64,000 bases of DNA from Hemileia vastatrix (Eukaryota > Basidiomycota > Pucciniomycetes > Pucciniales > Zaghouaniaceae): positions 19,299,823-19,363,822 of the forward strand of contig JASXTE010000010.1 of NCBI GenBank assembly GCA_030280995.1. Reading direction: 5' to 3'. Positions 10,960 to 23,518 of this stretch are shown here, piece by piece (position 1 is the stretch's first letter; each line of letters begins with the position of its first letter). A program made the translations under genes and the position numbers. The notes under the pieces are model-generated. The model was not told the origin of the DNA, ran no database searches, and saw only the letters and a list, made by a program, of their open reading frames with translations.

Positions 10960-12430
10960 GAATTTTATTCACTTGATGAAAATCACGTGTGGTGCACCGT
11001 AGCAAATAAAAATCAAAAGACACTGCCCACACATTGGATATTCATAACTAAGTATGATTAAAATGGCACCTTAAAAAAATTCAAGGCTTGACTGGTCATA
11101 GAAGGTTATCTTCAAAAACATGGTATAGACTTTAATGAAACAATTTCTCCAACAGGTTGAATAGCTACACTACAAACAATATTTGCCATAGCTGCCATTG
11201 AATCTTTACCTATACATCAACTAGACGTAAAAATAGCTTTTCTCAATAGCTCTCTTGAAAAAGACATAAATATCTCACCAACAGAAGGCTTCACTGAATG
11301 GTTGGAACATGCAAATCTTAACTGCCAAACAACTATTGATGACATCAACAGTGGAAAACTTATACTCAAAACTAAACAAGCCTTATACAGACTCAAGAAA
11401 GCACCTTGGGCATGTTATCAAGAAGTATCTCGATGTTTTCTGAAGCACAAATTCAAAACTAGTAGTAGTGACCTGTGTCTGTTCATCAGGAAAGACAGTG
11501 ACAATAACTACCTCTACATATTCATTTGGGTAAATGACATGGCTATCAATGGTCATGGAGCTCATAAATTCTATAATTAAATATCTCAAGACTTCAAGGT
11601 ACATGACTTCACAAAAGTCAACTATCTACTTGGAATCCAGATCACCCAACTTGACTCCTCAACCATACAACTTCATCAAAGTCAACACATATGGAATGAC
11701 CAACTGCAAAAGTAACCCAACTCCTATGCAATCCAGCATACAACTACTTCCATCTGATGACAAACAACATTAAAACTTCCTTGAAACAGGTAATTATTAC
11801 AGAAGTATCATTGGTAGCCTAGGATATATATCACAATGCACTTGTCCAGATATCACCTATGCCATCAATTATATCTCTTAGTTTCTCATCAAACCTAATC
11901 TCTTTCATTGGCAAGTTTCACTTAGAATACTTTGGTATCTCAAAGGTGGAATTACTTACTTGAAAAATTGTAAAGAAATTGTCACTCCACAGCACTTTGA
12001 AAAACCACAAAATCCCACAGGCTAAAGTGACTCAAACTGGGCAGGATGTACATTGACTAGAAGATCAGCAAATGGCTACATCTTTATGCTTGGTGGAGGT
12101 GCAATATCTTGGAAGAGCAGAAAACAAAACACAGTCTCAAAATCAGCAACTGAGTCAGAGTACAAGGGATATCTTAATGCAGGACTTGAAGGAGTTTGGC
12201 TACAAAAAATACTACATAAACTAGGATATTAAAAAAATAAAGGTACACTTCTATATAGAGACAATCAGGGTGAAATTTCCTTATTGAAAAATCCCATTTC
12301 TCACAAACAAATGAAACTCATAGAGGTACACTTCAATTGGGTTTGTGAGAAAGTCCTTGACAGAGAACTCAACCTAAAATTCTGCCCTACAAATGACATG
12401 ATTGCCGACATCATGACCAAAACATTGGAC
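10960..12430 (+). pseudogene. Copia-A reverse transcriptase and RNase H relic
   Basis: RT signatures include GIDFNETISPTG, IHQLDVKIAFLNSSLEKDI, LYRLKKAPWACYQ and IFIWVNDMAI; the last replaces the YVDD active site with WVND, so it is dead. RNase H and tail follow with SDSNWAGC, RSANGYIF, SATESEYKGY, HKQMKLIEVHF and ending DIMTKTLD. Several stops and frameshifts lie between. Confidence 0.75.
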
Positions 12431-12511
12431 TGAGGAAAATTTGAAAAATTTAGGTCTTATTTAGGTCTTAACAGATGTCTAAAAACACTTCAACCAAGTA
12501 ATGAGGGGGAG

Positions 12512-13214
12512 TATAAGAATATTTCAAATATTCAGTTTAGATAATTTTATATTTCTTTACTTTCATTGCTTGCTCTCAGTTACTAAATCTCAAAGTAGTT
12601 AGTTTAGAAAATTTCATATTTCTTTAATTTTTGTCACTTGATACTAGCTATTAAAATTTGTGGATGATCCTTTAACTTGTGTTGATCCCACTAATTAACA
12701 TTCATAGTAATGTACAATACAGTAGACCACATAATATATACAATCCTTCATTATAGTCTGTTAAATCATCTTTTGTCTCTTTGTACAATTACTAAATTAC
12801 TTCTATATCCACACTTGATTTGAGTAGTTTAGCGCAACACTTAAGAAGCTTCAGCTTTCTCTCCACGTGTTTCAATATTAGTAAAGAGTACTTAGGCTCT
12901 GTAAAAGGTCAGAACACTAGATCATCATCTACATTGTATCCGGAGAACTCACATAACTTACTCCTTACTTAGGTTAGCGCAACATTTCAGCAGCTTCAGC
13001 TTTCTCTTCATGTGTTTCAACATTAGTAGAGATTAATTATGCTCTGTAAAAGGTCAGCACACTAGATCATCATCTACATTGTATCTGGAGGACTCACATA
13101 ACTTACTCCTCACTTAGGTTAGTGCAACACTTCAGCAGCTTCAGCTTTCTCTTCACCTGTTTCAATATTAGTAGAGAGTACTTAAAATATGTAAAAGTTC
13201 TCTTTCTTCCAATT
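12512..13214 (+). repeat. Copia-A 3' LTR (703 bp) with polypurine tract
   Basis: Directly preceded by the polypurine tract GAGGGGGAG at 12503-12511, the plus-strand primer. It matches the 5' LTR but holds three copies, not two, of the approximately 145-bp unit at its 3' end, which accounts for the 145-base length difference. Followed by the target duplication GATAA. Confidence 0.8.
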
Positions 13215-13970
13215 GATAAGCATTCTTCTTAGTCACTGTTTTGATTTTTCTATAATCGAAAAATAACCTAAGACTTTCATCCTTTTTCTTAAAAATAACT
13301 GGAGAGCCTGTTGGAGATTTACTGGCTTAAATGAAATCCTTTGCTACACTCTCTGTAGTTTAGTCTTAAAGAATATGATATTTGAACTTCAAAAAATACT
13401 AGAAAGGACTTTTTAACTCTATTTTATGATCATAGGGTCGATGGGGTGGTAGATTTTCAGCCTTTAATATTTAAAAAACATTTATGAAGTCATGGTATAA
13501 TTAGGGTAGAGTTGATTTAATGGATTCAATATTGGATTGGCTTTTCTCTTTATTTTATAAGAAGTCTTTTAAGGGTAGAAATTTATTTAGAGAGAAAAGA
13601 TTGATTAATTTGAGGCTATTTAAATCCTCTTCGAGTATATTAGTTGAGATAGAATGGTTAGCCAAGCTCTCATTTAAAGATAGATCAGATGCTGCAATTA
13701 CATCTGGCATAAAAGGGTCCTCTAGCAGAACTTGGTCAGACAGGTTGTTTAACTCCCTTTTAACCTGCATTTATGAATCAGAAATATTCTTAGAGAAATG
13801 GGTGATCAATCCCTATGACCAATAGTTTTGGTATTCCAATTCTGTAAAAAGTCATGGCCAAGAATGGTATTGTCCATCCTTAGGACATCCAAGACTTTCA
13901 ACTGCCACTGAAAGGAGGGAAAATTTAGAAAGTTAAAAACCCATAAAACTTTCTAACTAACCTGATAGGG
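13215..13970 (-). pseudogene. Gypsy-2 protease end and reverse transcriptase start
   Basis: Minus strand. Just left of M3 the reading FPSFQWQLKVLDVLRMD and then NTILGHDFLQNWN is the C-terminal part of a retropepsin (the I-L-G-x-D pattern). After a diverged linker (13555-13770, open for 71 codons) RT begins near 13340 with FI-ASKSPTGSPVIFKKKD and SLRLFFDYRKI, interrupted by a stop, up to KKNAY at the Copia-A junction. Confidence 0.7.
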
Positions 13971-14389
13971 GGTATCAATTTTATCTTATCCACAATTAAT
14001 TTATTTGAAGATAAAAATCATTATACCCCAATTATCTTCAACAATTATTTTTGCTAATTAATTATTTATTAGACCTTTTACATGTCAATGTTCACCTCTA
14101 TCTAAAATTTTTATCCTCAATTTTTCATAAACACATCTTGGAAAACTTTCTGAATATCCCAGGCTTCCTGCCTTGCTACACATTCCTATCCTGTCTATTC
14201 ATTCTATCCACTCAGAACCCCTCCACATCTCATCTGGTTGTTTCCTCTCCTTTTCATCTTCAAATGTCTTAACATGCCTTCTTGTCATAGATATTCTCAA
14301 AGGTAGCATTCCCCCAGTTGTTCTTCAAATCCCATTACTCCCTCTTTCCCCCACTCAGCTGAGAAATCAAAGACCGTTCAACTAAAAAA

Positions 14390-15765
14390 AAATGATCATC
14401 TCATACTTATCAACTGGCTGAAAACTAAAACTAATTTTGATTCTTTTTGTGGTACTGGGAATGCAAATAAGGGAGGATGGCCTCCTGCATCAAAAGTAAA
14501 TGGAAATTTTCCAATGGACAATGAATTATGAGATAAGATAAAGGGAAGGATTGCTATTTTAACTAAAAAACTTTCTGAATGCTTCAAGCACTATCAAGCC
14601 ATATACAAGAAGGCTAAGGCTTTTTCATCTTTCACTGGTTTTGGTATTACTGAACTTGATATTGGTAAGGGAATCAAATCTATAGATTTTAAACTTTATA
14701 TTATGTCCTTACTATAAAGAGATGGATTCCATATTTGGAGAGCAAGCCAATTTTAATCCTGCAAAAATGTTGGATTGAGAAGATGATATCTCTGAACATG
14801 ATTTTGAAAGAAGTATTTTTCTTTCCTCTGCTACTCAAGCCTCCCCTTAATTAAATTTCACAAATGAAGATATCTTATCAATAGATTTTTATGGTGATAT
14901 AAACCAACCTGATCTCACTCCAGTGAGATTTTATTTCTTTTCCGGTTTTTTTATTTGTTTTATTTACATATCTTCTTTTTATTTCTAAAAAAGCTAATGA
15001 GCAAACCAAGGATCGTCAAGCAAGCAAGCCTGAAGCTAGCATCATTGATGAAGAGGAAAATTTTACCTCCAAAAAAAGTAAAGAACATCAACTACTTTGA
15101 ATTTCAACAGTCAAAGAAAACAAAACATTGATAGTTTTTTGCAAACCCCTTTTTCTTCCATTGGTGATTTTTTGGAGAAATGTGATGCTGGTAAGTGATA
15201 GTATACCTCTTAATAATTAAGTGAGCTTTTCTTTTCTTTTGTTAATATTTCTTTTCACTCCAGGTAAATTTTAAGTTACAAGAGATACTCTTAACTTTCA
15301 AAAGCAACAATATGAGCTCTCCTTACACAGTGATGATAGGACACAAGACTCGGAGGAGAAGAAATTCGAGCTCTCTTTGCAGAGGGAAGAGGGTGCACAA
15401 GACTTGGAAGAGAAAAAATTTGAGGTTTCTTTACAATGATAGGGAACATGACTTGGAGGAGAAGAAATTCAAGATGAAGAAAAAGGAGAAGGCTCTTGAG
15501 TACAATTTCCTATTGGATCAGATGAAACTCAAGTATCAACTTGAAGATGGTTCAAAAAAATTTTTTTTCTTGATAGAATGTGTTAAAGCTAATAAATCTG
15601 TTAAGGAAATTGAACACTTAATAGAAATATGGGATTCCTACTTTTTTTTTCATTCATATTTCATTCCAAATGTTTTTTTAAAGTTTACTTGATAGAATGC
15701 ATTAAAGCAAATAAATCTGTTGAAGAAATTGACTGCTTAATGAAAATTTCTGATGAATAGTTTTT
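14390..15765 (+). pseudogene. SANT/Myb-like DNA-binding protein relic
   Basis: A degenerate plus-strand reading gives LINWLKTKTNFDSFCGTGNA, then PPASKVNGN, then LTKKLSECFKHYQAIYKKAK and FTGFGITELDIGKG. This is the pattern of the SANT/Myb-like domain proteins that are abundant in rust genomes and usually lie in transposons. Downstream (about 15290-15560) an acidic and basic coiled-coil region contains three imperfect copies of a K-x-F-E-L-S-L-Q unit and changes frame near 15430. It ends in CVKANKSVKEIEHLIE, and that tail is duplicated at 15690-15760. Stops show it is a relic. Family recalled, not searched. Confidence 0.5.
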
Positions 15766-16189
15766 TTTACATTTTTTGTTAATATTTCATTCCAAATTTT
15801 TTCAAGTCAAAAATTTTACACATCTTATTTGAAAATTCAGCTATACCCCCCCTGAGATTTACTCTGGGAGGGGGTAATGATTAGCAAATTTTCATTTTAT
15901 TTCATAACTAATTAAGTAAACCAATTAAAAAAGATAATCAACCAAGTAAAGGAATCCCAAATACTATCCACTAATGATTTCATGATCAAAGTCAAAGAAA
16001 ACATATGACAAGAATGGTATTATCAACTCATTCATAGTATATAATTGAATTAACATCTTTATACAGCACAAGGGCCCTATAGCACAACATTTATATTGAT
16101 TGATTATCTTTAATAACTGGTAAATTAAGAATTTAAGAAAAAAAATATTTGGAAATCCTTCAATTACTGTATTTATACACCCTCCCTAA

Positions 16190-16770
16190 TGTTTTAGTAG
16201 CCACTGACCCTTCTTCCATTCCCTTGATTACCTAGTTTCTCAAACTTTGATTGATCTGAAAATAACATCCAAGATGAGTAAACTTTTTGAAAGATTCCAA
16301 TCCAGAAGGTGCCTTAGTAGTTTGATGATTATATCTTGAAGAATTCCAAATTGCTTCCATAATCACATTTCCTAAACCAAAGTCTGTGATACATTATGAT
16401 CCAGAAAGTATAGTCCATGGCCTTTGATTTTAGCAGGTGAAGGGATTGGTCTTCCACTAATATGATTGATATAACAGAAAAGCCAAAAAGTTAGCATATC
16501 GGAATTGGTTTTGTCAACATGGCTCTGGCTATGGAATCCTCTAAAGTTTATGATAAAATTATAAAAAAAGATATAATTTTTACTGAGTTCAACCCATTAC
16601 ATATCTGTCCAACTGGGAAGTCCAACTTTCTGGGCCAGTTTATTATTAGATTGAAATGCATGAATATATAATTTTTTCAAGTGATTGGCCAAGAAATAAT
16701 TGAGTGATCCTAAGCTTTGGGGGATAAAAGCCTAGATAATAATCAGCTAAGTGTTTCAGAAACCTTATTC
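16190..16770 (-). pseudogene. TET/JBP-like 2OG-Fe(II) dioxygenase relic
   Basis: Minus-strand reading with few stops: LGSLNYFLANHLKKLYIHAF, later FRGFHSQSHVDKTNSDMLTF, then WLFCYINHISGRPI, then KIKGHGLYFLDHNV. This follows the core of the TET/JBP-like oxygenases of basidiomycetes: an iron-binding H-x-D (HVD here), a following N-S/A, the conserved SG-P loop, and a G-G-x-F-x-F-P-type strand. Such enzymes oxidise methylated bases, and in rusts and mushrooms they are often carried by transposons. The distal iron ligands are not recognisable and stops are present, so this is a dead copy. Assignment by motif memory only. Confidence 0.5.
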
Positions 16771-17460
16771 TCTAATTAAGCAATATAAAAACATGAAATA
16801 AATTATGCGAAATTTGGAAAAAAAGGATCAAATCTAAAGTTTAATATCTCAGAAACAACTGAACCAAATTCTAATCTTTTTACTGGAAATGAAAGATAGG
16901 CTTCAGAAAGAACTTCAGATAAAATAACAGTAGATTTGAATAAACCCAACCCTAATTCTGACTCTGATTTTCAAAAATTGCACAAAAACTTGAAAAGTGA
17001 TGATGAAAATTCCAAAAGGAGGGAGAAAAAGGCATAGTTAATCATCAGATAAGAGTTTCAGAGGCTTTATTGTCTAATCATGAAATATATAAACATAAAA
17101 TAAATTAAGTGGAATTCAAAAAAAAGGCTCAACTTTAAAGGTCAAAATCTCAGTAACAACTGAACAAAATCCAAACCTGTTTGTAGAAAATGAAAGATAG
17201 GCCTCAGGAGAATCTTCAGTTAAAAGAAATGTGATTTAAATTAACATAACCCAGACTTGTTACATAAAAACATGAAGTAATAAAAATTCAAATTAGGAAA
17301 AAAGGCTCAAATTTAAAAGACAATATATCAGGAAACACTGAACCAAATTCAAATCTGGTTGTACAAAATGAAAGGTAGCCTTCAGGAGCAGTTTTGGTTA
17401 AAAGGAAATCAGATTCAAATAAACCTTACCCTATTTCTGAGTCTTATTTTCATAATTTTT
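16735..17460. repeat. Diverged tandem repeat within M3, about three units
   Basis: Units beginning near 16735, 17035 and 17262 share in order: AATCATCAG or similar, AAACATGAAATAAATTA, GGCTCAA followed by TTAAAG, ATCTCAG-AACAACTGAAC, GAAAATGAAAGATAGGC, CAG-AGAA-TTCAG and AAATAAACC-AACCC. Unit length falls from about 300 to 200 bases by internal deletions. Confidence 0.65.
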
Positions 17461-18904
17461 TAAAAGCTTGTAAAGTGGTAATAGAGATGAGAAGAAGAAT
17501 AGTTTAATAAGTCCACTGTTATAAAAATGAGAGTCATAAATATATTTGGATATTAAATTTTCATAGAAGGAAAGAGATATCACATAGGAATGAAAAAAAG
17601 GAAATGAAACTTACCTTCATTGAAAAGTGGGAAAAATAGAGAGAGAAAGATTAATGTTGGAATTTGGGGGAAATTGAACATGAATTAAGTAAAAAACTTA
17701 AAGAATGTGCAATGTATGGGCTTTAATGACATGGAACAAAAAAAAGTGAAATAGGGGAAAGGGAAGATAATGACCATTCTAAGGAAAGATCAAGAGTAGG
17801 GTGATGGAGCTAAAAAAGGAAAGAAAAAAAGGAGTGAAAACAAGGTTAATTTTACAATTAAAATCAAAAATAACCACTTAAAAAAAACTTAGATACAAAA
17901 AAGAAAAATAAAGCAGAAAAAAAACCAAAAAAAAAATTATAGTTAGCAAAAAAAAATCAAAAAAAATAATAGAATGACTTACCTGGAGAGATTAGCTGAG
18001 AAAATAAATAAACCCAAATTTTTTGAGAGATGTTTCAGGAGAGGAGGAAAGGATATGAGGTATTAATGAAAAAAAGAAAAAATGAAAAATTATACAATTT
18101 CATGTTGAGCTGGTGAATGAAAACTAGTGAGACATCAAAAAAAGAGACATTTGCCGTAATTTCAAAAGAAAAATGAATATGCAAAAAACAAAAACACCAA
18201 ACCAAGTGAATAAAGCACACAAATTGAAAATTTGGAGAGTACAAAAAATATTAAAAGGGTTGTGTTTCAAAATTTTGGAGGGTGATTGGCATAATGACAG
18301 AGCTTATGCCAGTTGAAAGAAATTTTTGTGATTCTAAGGAAGGGAGAGCTGGTTCAGTTTTGGGATCCTCTTCTTCATATAGATCATTGAAAAGATATAT
18401 AAGCTTAAGCGTTTTCTAAACCCCATTCAGAATCAGAGTCAGAAGCTAAATTTAAAGTTATAGCATTCATAGCTGAGTGAATTTGCTTCCTAGTAGAGAG
18501 GTGCTTCATTATTGTCAGTAGAAGAGTTTGTCAATAGAATGTTTAGGTGATGAGTGGGAAATCGGAATTTGCCACCAAATGAGCAGGTGGGGTGTGTAGA
18601 TTTAAAAACGTTATGTGTTTGCCACCAAAATTAAGTAGCATAGAGTGAAGAGAGACATAAGTATGGCATCTGTGATTATATTTCATGTGACCTTCTTACA
18701 AATAAATCATGGATGTGATGAGTTTAGGATCAGGAATTAGGAATGGAAATTGGGGTATAAGAGGTGAAATAATGCATTCTCATAGAATTGTTATTCACTA
18801 GCCCTGGGGATAGTGGATAAGAATCTTCTGCAATTAATAATTTCTGATCCCAGTAAAGAAAATTTCTGATCTTTGATTGCAGATCCCTGAACATTGATAC
18901 CACC

Positions 18905-20336
18905 AAATATTTGGGTTCCTCTAATTTGAACAGATAGATTGGTAATCAGTTGATATCTACAAATGTAAGCTCAAGTTTTTTGTCAAAGGATAAACTGATA
19001 AATGAAATTGAAGCTACAGAGTCATTAATACAACCAAAGTGAATATTCTCCTTCAAGAGAATTAGTCTCAAATGGTTCAGGGAAAATCCAGTCCTTAGGA
19101 CGTGGAGGTTCTGTGCACTTGGAGAGGTAAAATAGTTTGATTTTCACACAATTAAACTATTCACTGGTTTTTTGACTTGGAACCATAACCTTCTCTATCC
19201 TTTAATTTAGCACATTCATCCAACTTGTGTTTATGTCCACAATTCATACACAACCCATTATCTGCTCTTCTTTCTCTCAGCTTCCTTAAATTCCCCTTTT
19301 GGATCCAATACTTTACTTATATTGCCTGGGATCAAGCCTTGTCTTTACCCTTTTTACTGGGTTTGGCTTGAGATGATGATTGAGTTGATCAAGGATGACT
19401 CAAAGAAGGTCCTTATTTGAAATTAGAACCATGAGATTTATGAGCATTATGCTTTTGTTGAAGATGGACCTGATGAATGCCATAAAGCTCAAGGGTTGTA
19501 TATATTAGGTCCATTAAAGTTGTCATTTTTTGACCATGAAGATTTAATTGGTACAGAATCCTCAAGGGGAGTTCCTTTTTGAAATGATACTTTAAAGCTG
19601 CATCATTCCAGCCTACTTGAGTTTGTAGAGACCTGAAATCGGAGATGTATTCAGAAGCTTTCCCATCATCATTCATTCAAGGGAAATTTAATTAAATTTT
19701 GGTTTTATTGGTTTCATTAGGATCACAAAACAACATGAAGAGTTGTTCTTCAAATTTCTCCCAATTATTAATGAGTAAGTGGGTTTCTGTCAAAGATAGC
19801 ATGAGCAAATATGGCTCAAACCATAGTTGTTCTTTCACAGATAAGAATGACAAGGAATAAATTACCTGGGAGTGGTCAGTATTAAAGGTTTGAGGGTCAT
19901 TATGGAACAATAATCTGCAGGTTTTCAAAAAAGGTTGCAATCATTTGGGATTTTCTCCATAAAATCTATCTGGAGATTTTATCAAAGGAGTTTTAAATTT
20001 AGAGCCCTCAGAAGGAAAAGGACTAGAAATTTATTTTAATAATAACTTCATGAAATCTTCCAATAAAGTAGCTGGGCCAGGACCAGAAGTTTGTTACAAA
20101 GGGCTGGTACTTGGGGCTTTTGGAGCTTTGTGCATAGTATCCTTGCCTTCTTCTTTACTAGAATCTTCTAAATCCTGAGGATTTTCCTCCACAGATTGAA
20201 TTGAAAATTCCCTTTCCCTTAGTCTGAGAGGTTCAAGAGAGTGTGTGCGGGAAGTAGGTTGAAATGCTGGAAGCCTATCCCTGATTTGAGCTCTAATAGC
20301 AGCACCCATAGGAGGAGTGTGTTGAAGAGATGCCAT
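18905..20336 (-). pseudogene. Gypsy-2 gag, zinc knuckle and protease start
   Basis: Gag starts at ATG 20336 (MASLQHTPPMGAAIRAQIRD), runs as three open stretches in minus-strand order (20094-20336, 19692-19940, 19413-19676) and has the capsid pattern ending VGWNDAALKYHFKKELP and ILYQLNLHGQ. Around 19235 a zinc knuckle reads CMNCGHKHKLDEC, one residue shorter than the usual CX2CX4HX4C. Protease begins near 19050 with a diverged D-S-x-A-S-I-S-F-I in place of D-S-G-A. M3 interrupts it at 18904. Multiple stops make it inactive. Confidence 0.65.
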
Positions 20337-20339
20337 TTA

Positions 20340-21435
20340 GACTTAACACAAGAAAATACATAGTTGTGAAAATCAAAAATGAGAACTGCAGAGAATTAAA
20401 TTATACTACAATTGGACGGCCTATGAACAAGTTCAAGGGTGCTCCTGAGTAATTTAGATTGGCAAAGATTATTGACGACTACTTCAAAGCACAGAGGAAT
20501 ACTCCAAGGGAGTGGTTCAAAGCTAAGTCAAAGATAAATTACTACTGCTTTGAGATAAGCTTGAGTTGAATAATAATGTAATTGTTAAGTGACACTAAAT
20601 ACTTAGATTAATCTCACAAAGAGTTGGAACTTAAAAATAAAAGAAAGATTTAGGAATTTTAAGATTTGAATAACCACAAAAAATTAAGTGGCACCTGCTT
20701 GAAAGTGCCTATCCCTATATTCAGTTTTAATTTAAGAGTAAATTAGATTTGATGTTGCACAAGCTAGTGTTCTCATTCTTTAGTGCACAGTCTTTCCAAA
20801 ATAATTACAGCTGAGCTGAAATTGAGTTGAATCAAAGATAGGTAATGGCACCTTCTATAAGGTGCCCGTGTTTTTTTCTGGTGAATGAAATTGATTATTA
20901 AGAAAGTTAGGAAACAATAGTAGCCTTATATAAATTTAATTACTATCACAACAACATTATAATTTAATTCTAAGGAATTTCAGACCAAATACACTCAATT
21001 ATATGGATAACTCCACCTCAAATTGATCCCTTTAATAAAATTCCCTTACTTTATTGTTGAACCTCCAATATAACCCACATATCCTTTAATTTTTCTCCTA
21101 TTACTACTCACAGACCTTAAACTACCCTCAAATACACAATAACCCAACATTGAAAGTATATCATTGACCATAGTACTAATACATTGTGAATTTGCTTAAT
21201 ATTGAAACATATGAGCATATGATTGAATAATTTAGATTTAAGTTTTAAATACTGCATTTGAATCAAGACACACAGAGGGAAGAGGCAGTTTCTATGTAGA
21301 TGTTTCTTCTTCACATTGTGTATGTATTTGTGTACTGATCTATGGATTAAAATATTGAATTTTTCTTTGAATGTCACATGGTGTGTGACAATAATACATT
21401 GACAACCCTATTTTGTATATGAAAACTTAAACTTA
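20340..21435. other. Gypsy-2 leader/flank with two GGCAC hairpins
   Basis: No gene seen. Two hairpins lie here: GGCACC-TGCTTGAAA-GTGCC near 20691 and GGCACC-TTCTATA-AGGTGCC near 20847. An LTR of Gypsy-2 should lie in this area, but I could not define one. Confidence 0.4.
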
Positions 21436-21439
21436 TTGA

Positions 21440-21662
21440 GACAATCTTAGACAATACAGAAATTTGTATCAGTAATCAATTTCTAATTCACACTGACTAA
21501 TGATGTAATAATAACTACCTTAGACAATACAACAATATTTATCAGTAGCTAATTGCTAATTCATGCTGACTAACAACATAATATTAATTAACTGAGACAA
21601 TAAAACAATTTGTATCAGTAACCAATTTCTAATTCACACTGAATAACAACATAATAGTAAAC
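21440..21662. repeat. Three diverged tandem copies of a roughly 78-bp unit
   Basis: Each unit has GAGACAAT or TTAGACAAT, then ACAATTTGTATCAGTA-CCAA, then TTTCTAATTCACACTGA and TAACAACATAATA. The array is in ordinary AT-rich sequence. Confidence 0.7.
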
Positions 21663-23518
21663 ACTTGTCCCAGTGATTATTTTCCCAAGTTCTTATATGT
21701 CAGTGAATTACATATTTGGGTTTTAGGTGAATATAAGTGATATTTATAATAAATAAGATAATGGTTAAATTATTAGTAAGTAAATTGTTGAAGATTTGAT
21801 GAGTAAACAGTAGATTTTAAGGGGGCCTTAAAATTTGATTCGCAGTGTACTGTGTGTGTATAAATAAGCACCTAAGGATTAGGTGAAGAAATTTTTAAGG
21901 TATGGGAATGTGTGTACCTAATTCTGACTAATCAAGTTAAGGGGAAGAAGTGCTTGAGGGGCTTGGATGTACCCAACAGATGGTGTGTGAAGCAAAAAAC
22001 AAGCTGTTGAAGTATACCAGTTAATGGGGGGTTTAATTTGAATTAAAATGATTTACTTGGTACCTTTTTTGAGGCTTGCTTGAATGGTGTATATGGTAAT
22101 GCTTGTCACCCCCTATTTAATGTGCATTGAATGTTAGTTTCAAAATTTGAGTATCAGATCACTACTTGTTGAATTTTTATCTTCTGTTATAATTATTTTC
22201 TCATTGGATGGTATTATTTTAATGCTGAGTTTCATTCAACAGATTATTTTCAAAGCTTACATCCACTATGTCAGTCATTCTAAGATGAAAATGATGCATA
22301 CTTTTGCAATTTTTATGTGTAGTGAAGAATCTGAGCATTTAGAGATCACACATATTAAAAGTGAAAAAAATATGCAACTCACAGGTTACTTCACATGTTA
22401 GAGCTATAGTTTCTGAACAACAACTTGACTGAAAGTCCTACCATTATCCCCCCTTGTGTTTGGTGGTTTTTTGTTGTTATTTTTATGTGTTGTAAGGTGT
22501 TTTCCATGCATTTTAAGTAGCCTGGAGAGAGAAGTGGTCCACCTAACTTGATCATAGCAAGGTGGAAAGTTAATTACTGAAGTTCTTTATTCATTTTTTC
22601 AAATTGAATAGTCATTTTGAGTAGATTATTTAAGAAATCTTTGTCAAGATCTGTTTGTAGCATATTTGAACAGATTGGGAGTTATTTTTTCCATCATCTG
22701 ATCAGTTGGGGTTTTCAACTTCTCATTCTCTTTATTTCTATTTTTTGTGACCACCTTAATCATGATTGGTGCAAGTTTAGTTCTTAAGTGACCTTAACAC
22801 TTTTATCTGTTGTCTCTGGCATGGTTTAGCAACCTGCATCAAGTATTATTGTTCTTTCAGTGCAATTAAGAGCTCTATTGGTGTTGATTCTACTTTAAAT
22901 TTCTGGGTTTGTCTATTTTTTTGGTGGTTTAGTGGTCCAGTCAAGTAGTTATTGTCTTGATTTTTTAAGCACTCAAGAATTCTTTTTTTGAAGGGTATAG
23001 GTCACAGCTTTCTAAATTTCTGTAGTAAATTAATCTCCCTTTGTAATTCAAAGGGACAATTGTTTTTTTCTCTGGGGTTTTCTCTAACTCTCTTGGTCAA
23101 GGCCAATAGTTACTACTAAAATATTGTCTAAAATGTAATTTATCAGTTAAATGATCAATAAGGCTTTAATTACATCTTTGAAATCATCTCATGCAGTGAA
23201 CTTTATATTAAAAAAAATATTGACCAAGAGATGATATTAGCTTTTTCAAAGAGTTATCACATTGAAATCCATTTCTAATGTAAACTTTACTTATATATAT
23301 ATATTCTCTAGTAATCTAGAGTACATTGTATTAAATTAATTTTCTTAATGTGCCTAGGAAGTGTGCATTGTACACATTTGAGAAAAGTTGAAAGTTTAGT
23401 TTGAGAGGGGTGAGTTCAAAAGTGAATAAAAGTATGCCTACCACAAAAGAAAAAAGAAATTCTACAACAGACATAGATTTCATAAACACCAATTTTTACT
23501 TATTCAAAAAATAAAAAT
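21663..23518. other. No recognisable gene
   Basis: AT-rich sequence with short open frames. The minus strand of 22550-22700 can be read as a short coiled-coil-like stretch, but nothing identifies it. Confidence 0.4.

Larger units (their letters stand above)
7615..13214 (+). mobile_element. Copia-A: decayed Ty1/copia retrotransposon
   Basis: Complete but mutated element inserted in the RT gene of Gypsy-2. The 5-bp target duplication GATAA is at 7610-7614 and 13215-13219. LTRs are 7615-8172 and 12512-13214. The interior reads gag, protease, integrase, RT, RNase H on the plus strand, the copia order. Stops in every domain and an altered RT active site show it is inactive. Confidence 0.85.
13973..18904. 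mobile_element. M3: TA-target DNA transposon with accessory gene relics
   Basis: Left end GGGGGTATCAATTTTATC follows a TA. The next about 140 bases match the left end of M1 (52281 on). The right end (18560-18904) is the inverted counterpart seen in M1 and M2 and ends CATTGATACC. The insertion lies within the protease of Gypsy-2. It carries a SANT-like relic on the plus strand and a TET/JBP-like relic on the minus strand, plus diverged tandem repeats. The right terminal Cs are mutated, so the right target duplication cannot be confirmed. Confidence 0.6.
6560..20336 (-). mobile_element. Gypsy-2: old Ty3/gypsy element, minus strand, split by two insertions
   Basis: Gag (about 19140-20336), protease (18905-19130 and 13800-13970), reverse transcriptase (13215-13700 and 6952-7614) and RNase H (6560-6950) follow one another in the normal Ty3 order on the minus strand once Copia-A and M3 are removed. 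The join across Copia-A is precise: the reading ...KNAY on the right resumes as P-x-P-P-I on the left, with GATAA duplicated. The join across M3 falls inside the protease. Many stops and frameshifts make it inactive. No integrase relic or LTR was recognised at either end. Confidence 0.75.

Noticed and set aside
11383..11604. Minus-strand frame opposite Copia-A RT
   Set aside because: The plus strand has clear RT motifs at the same bases.
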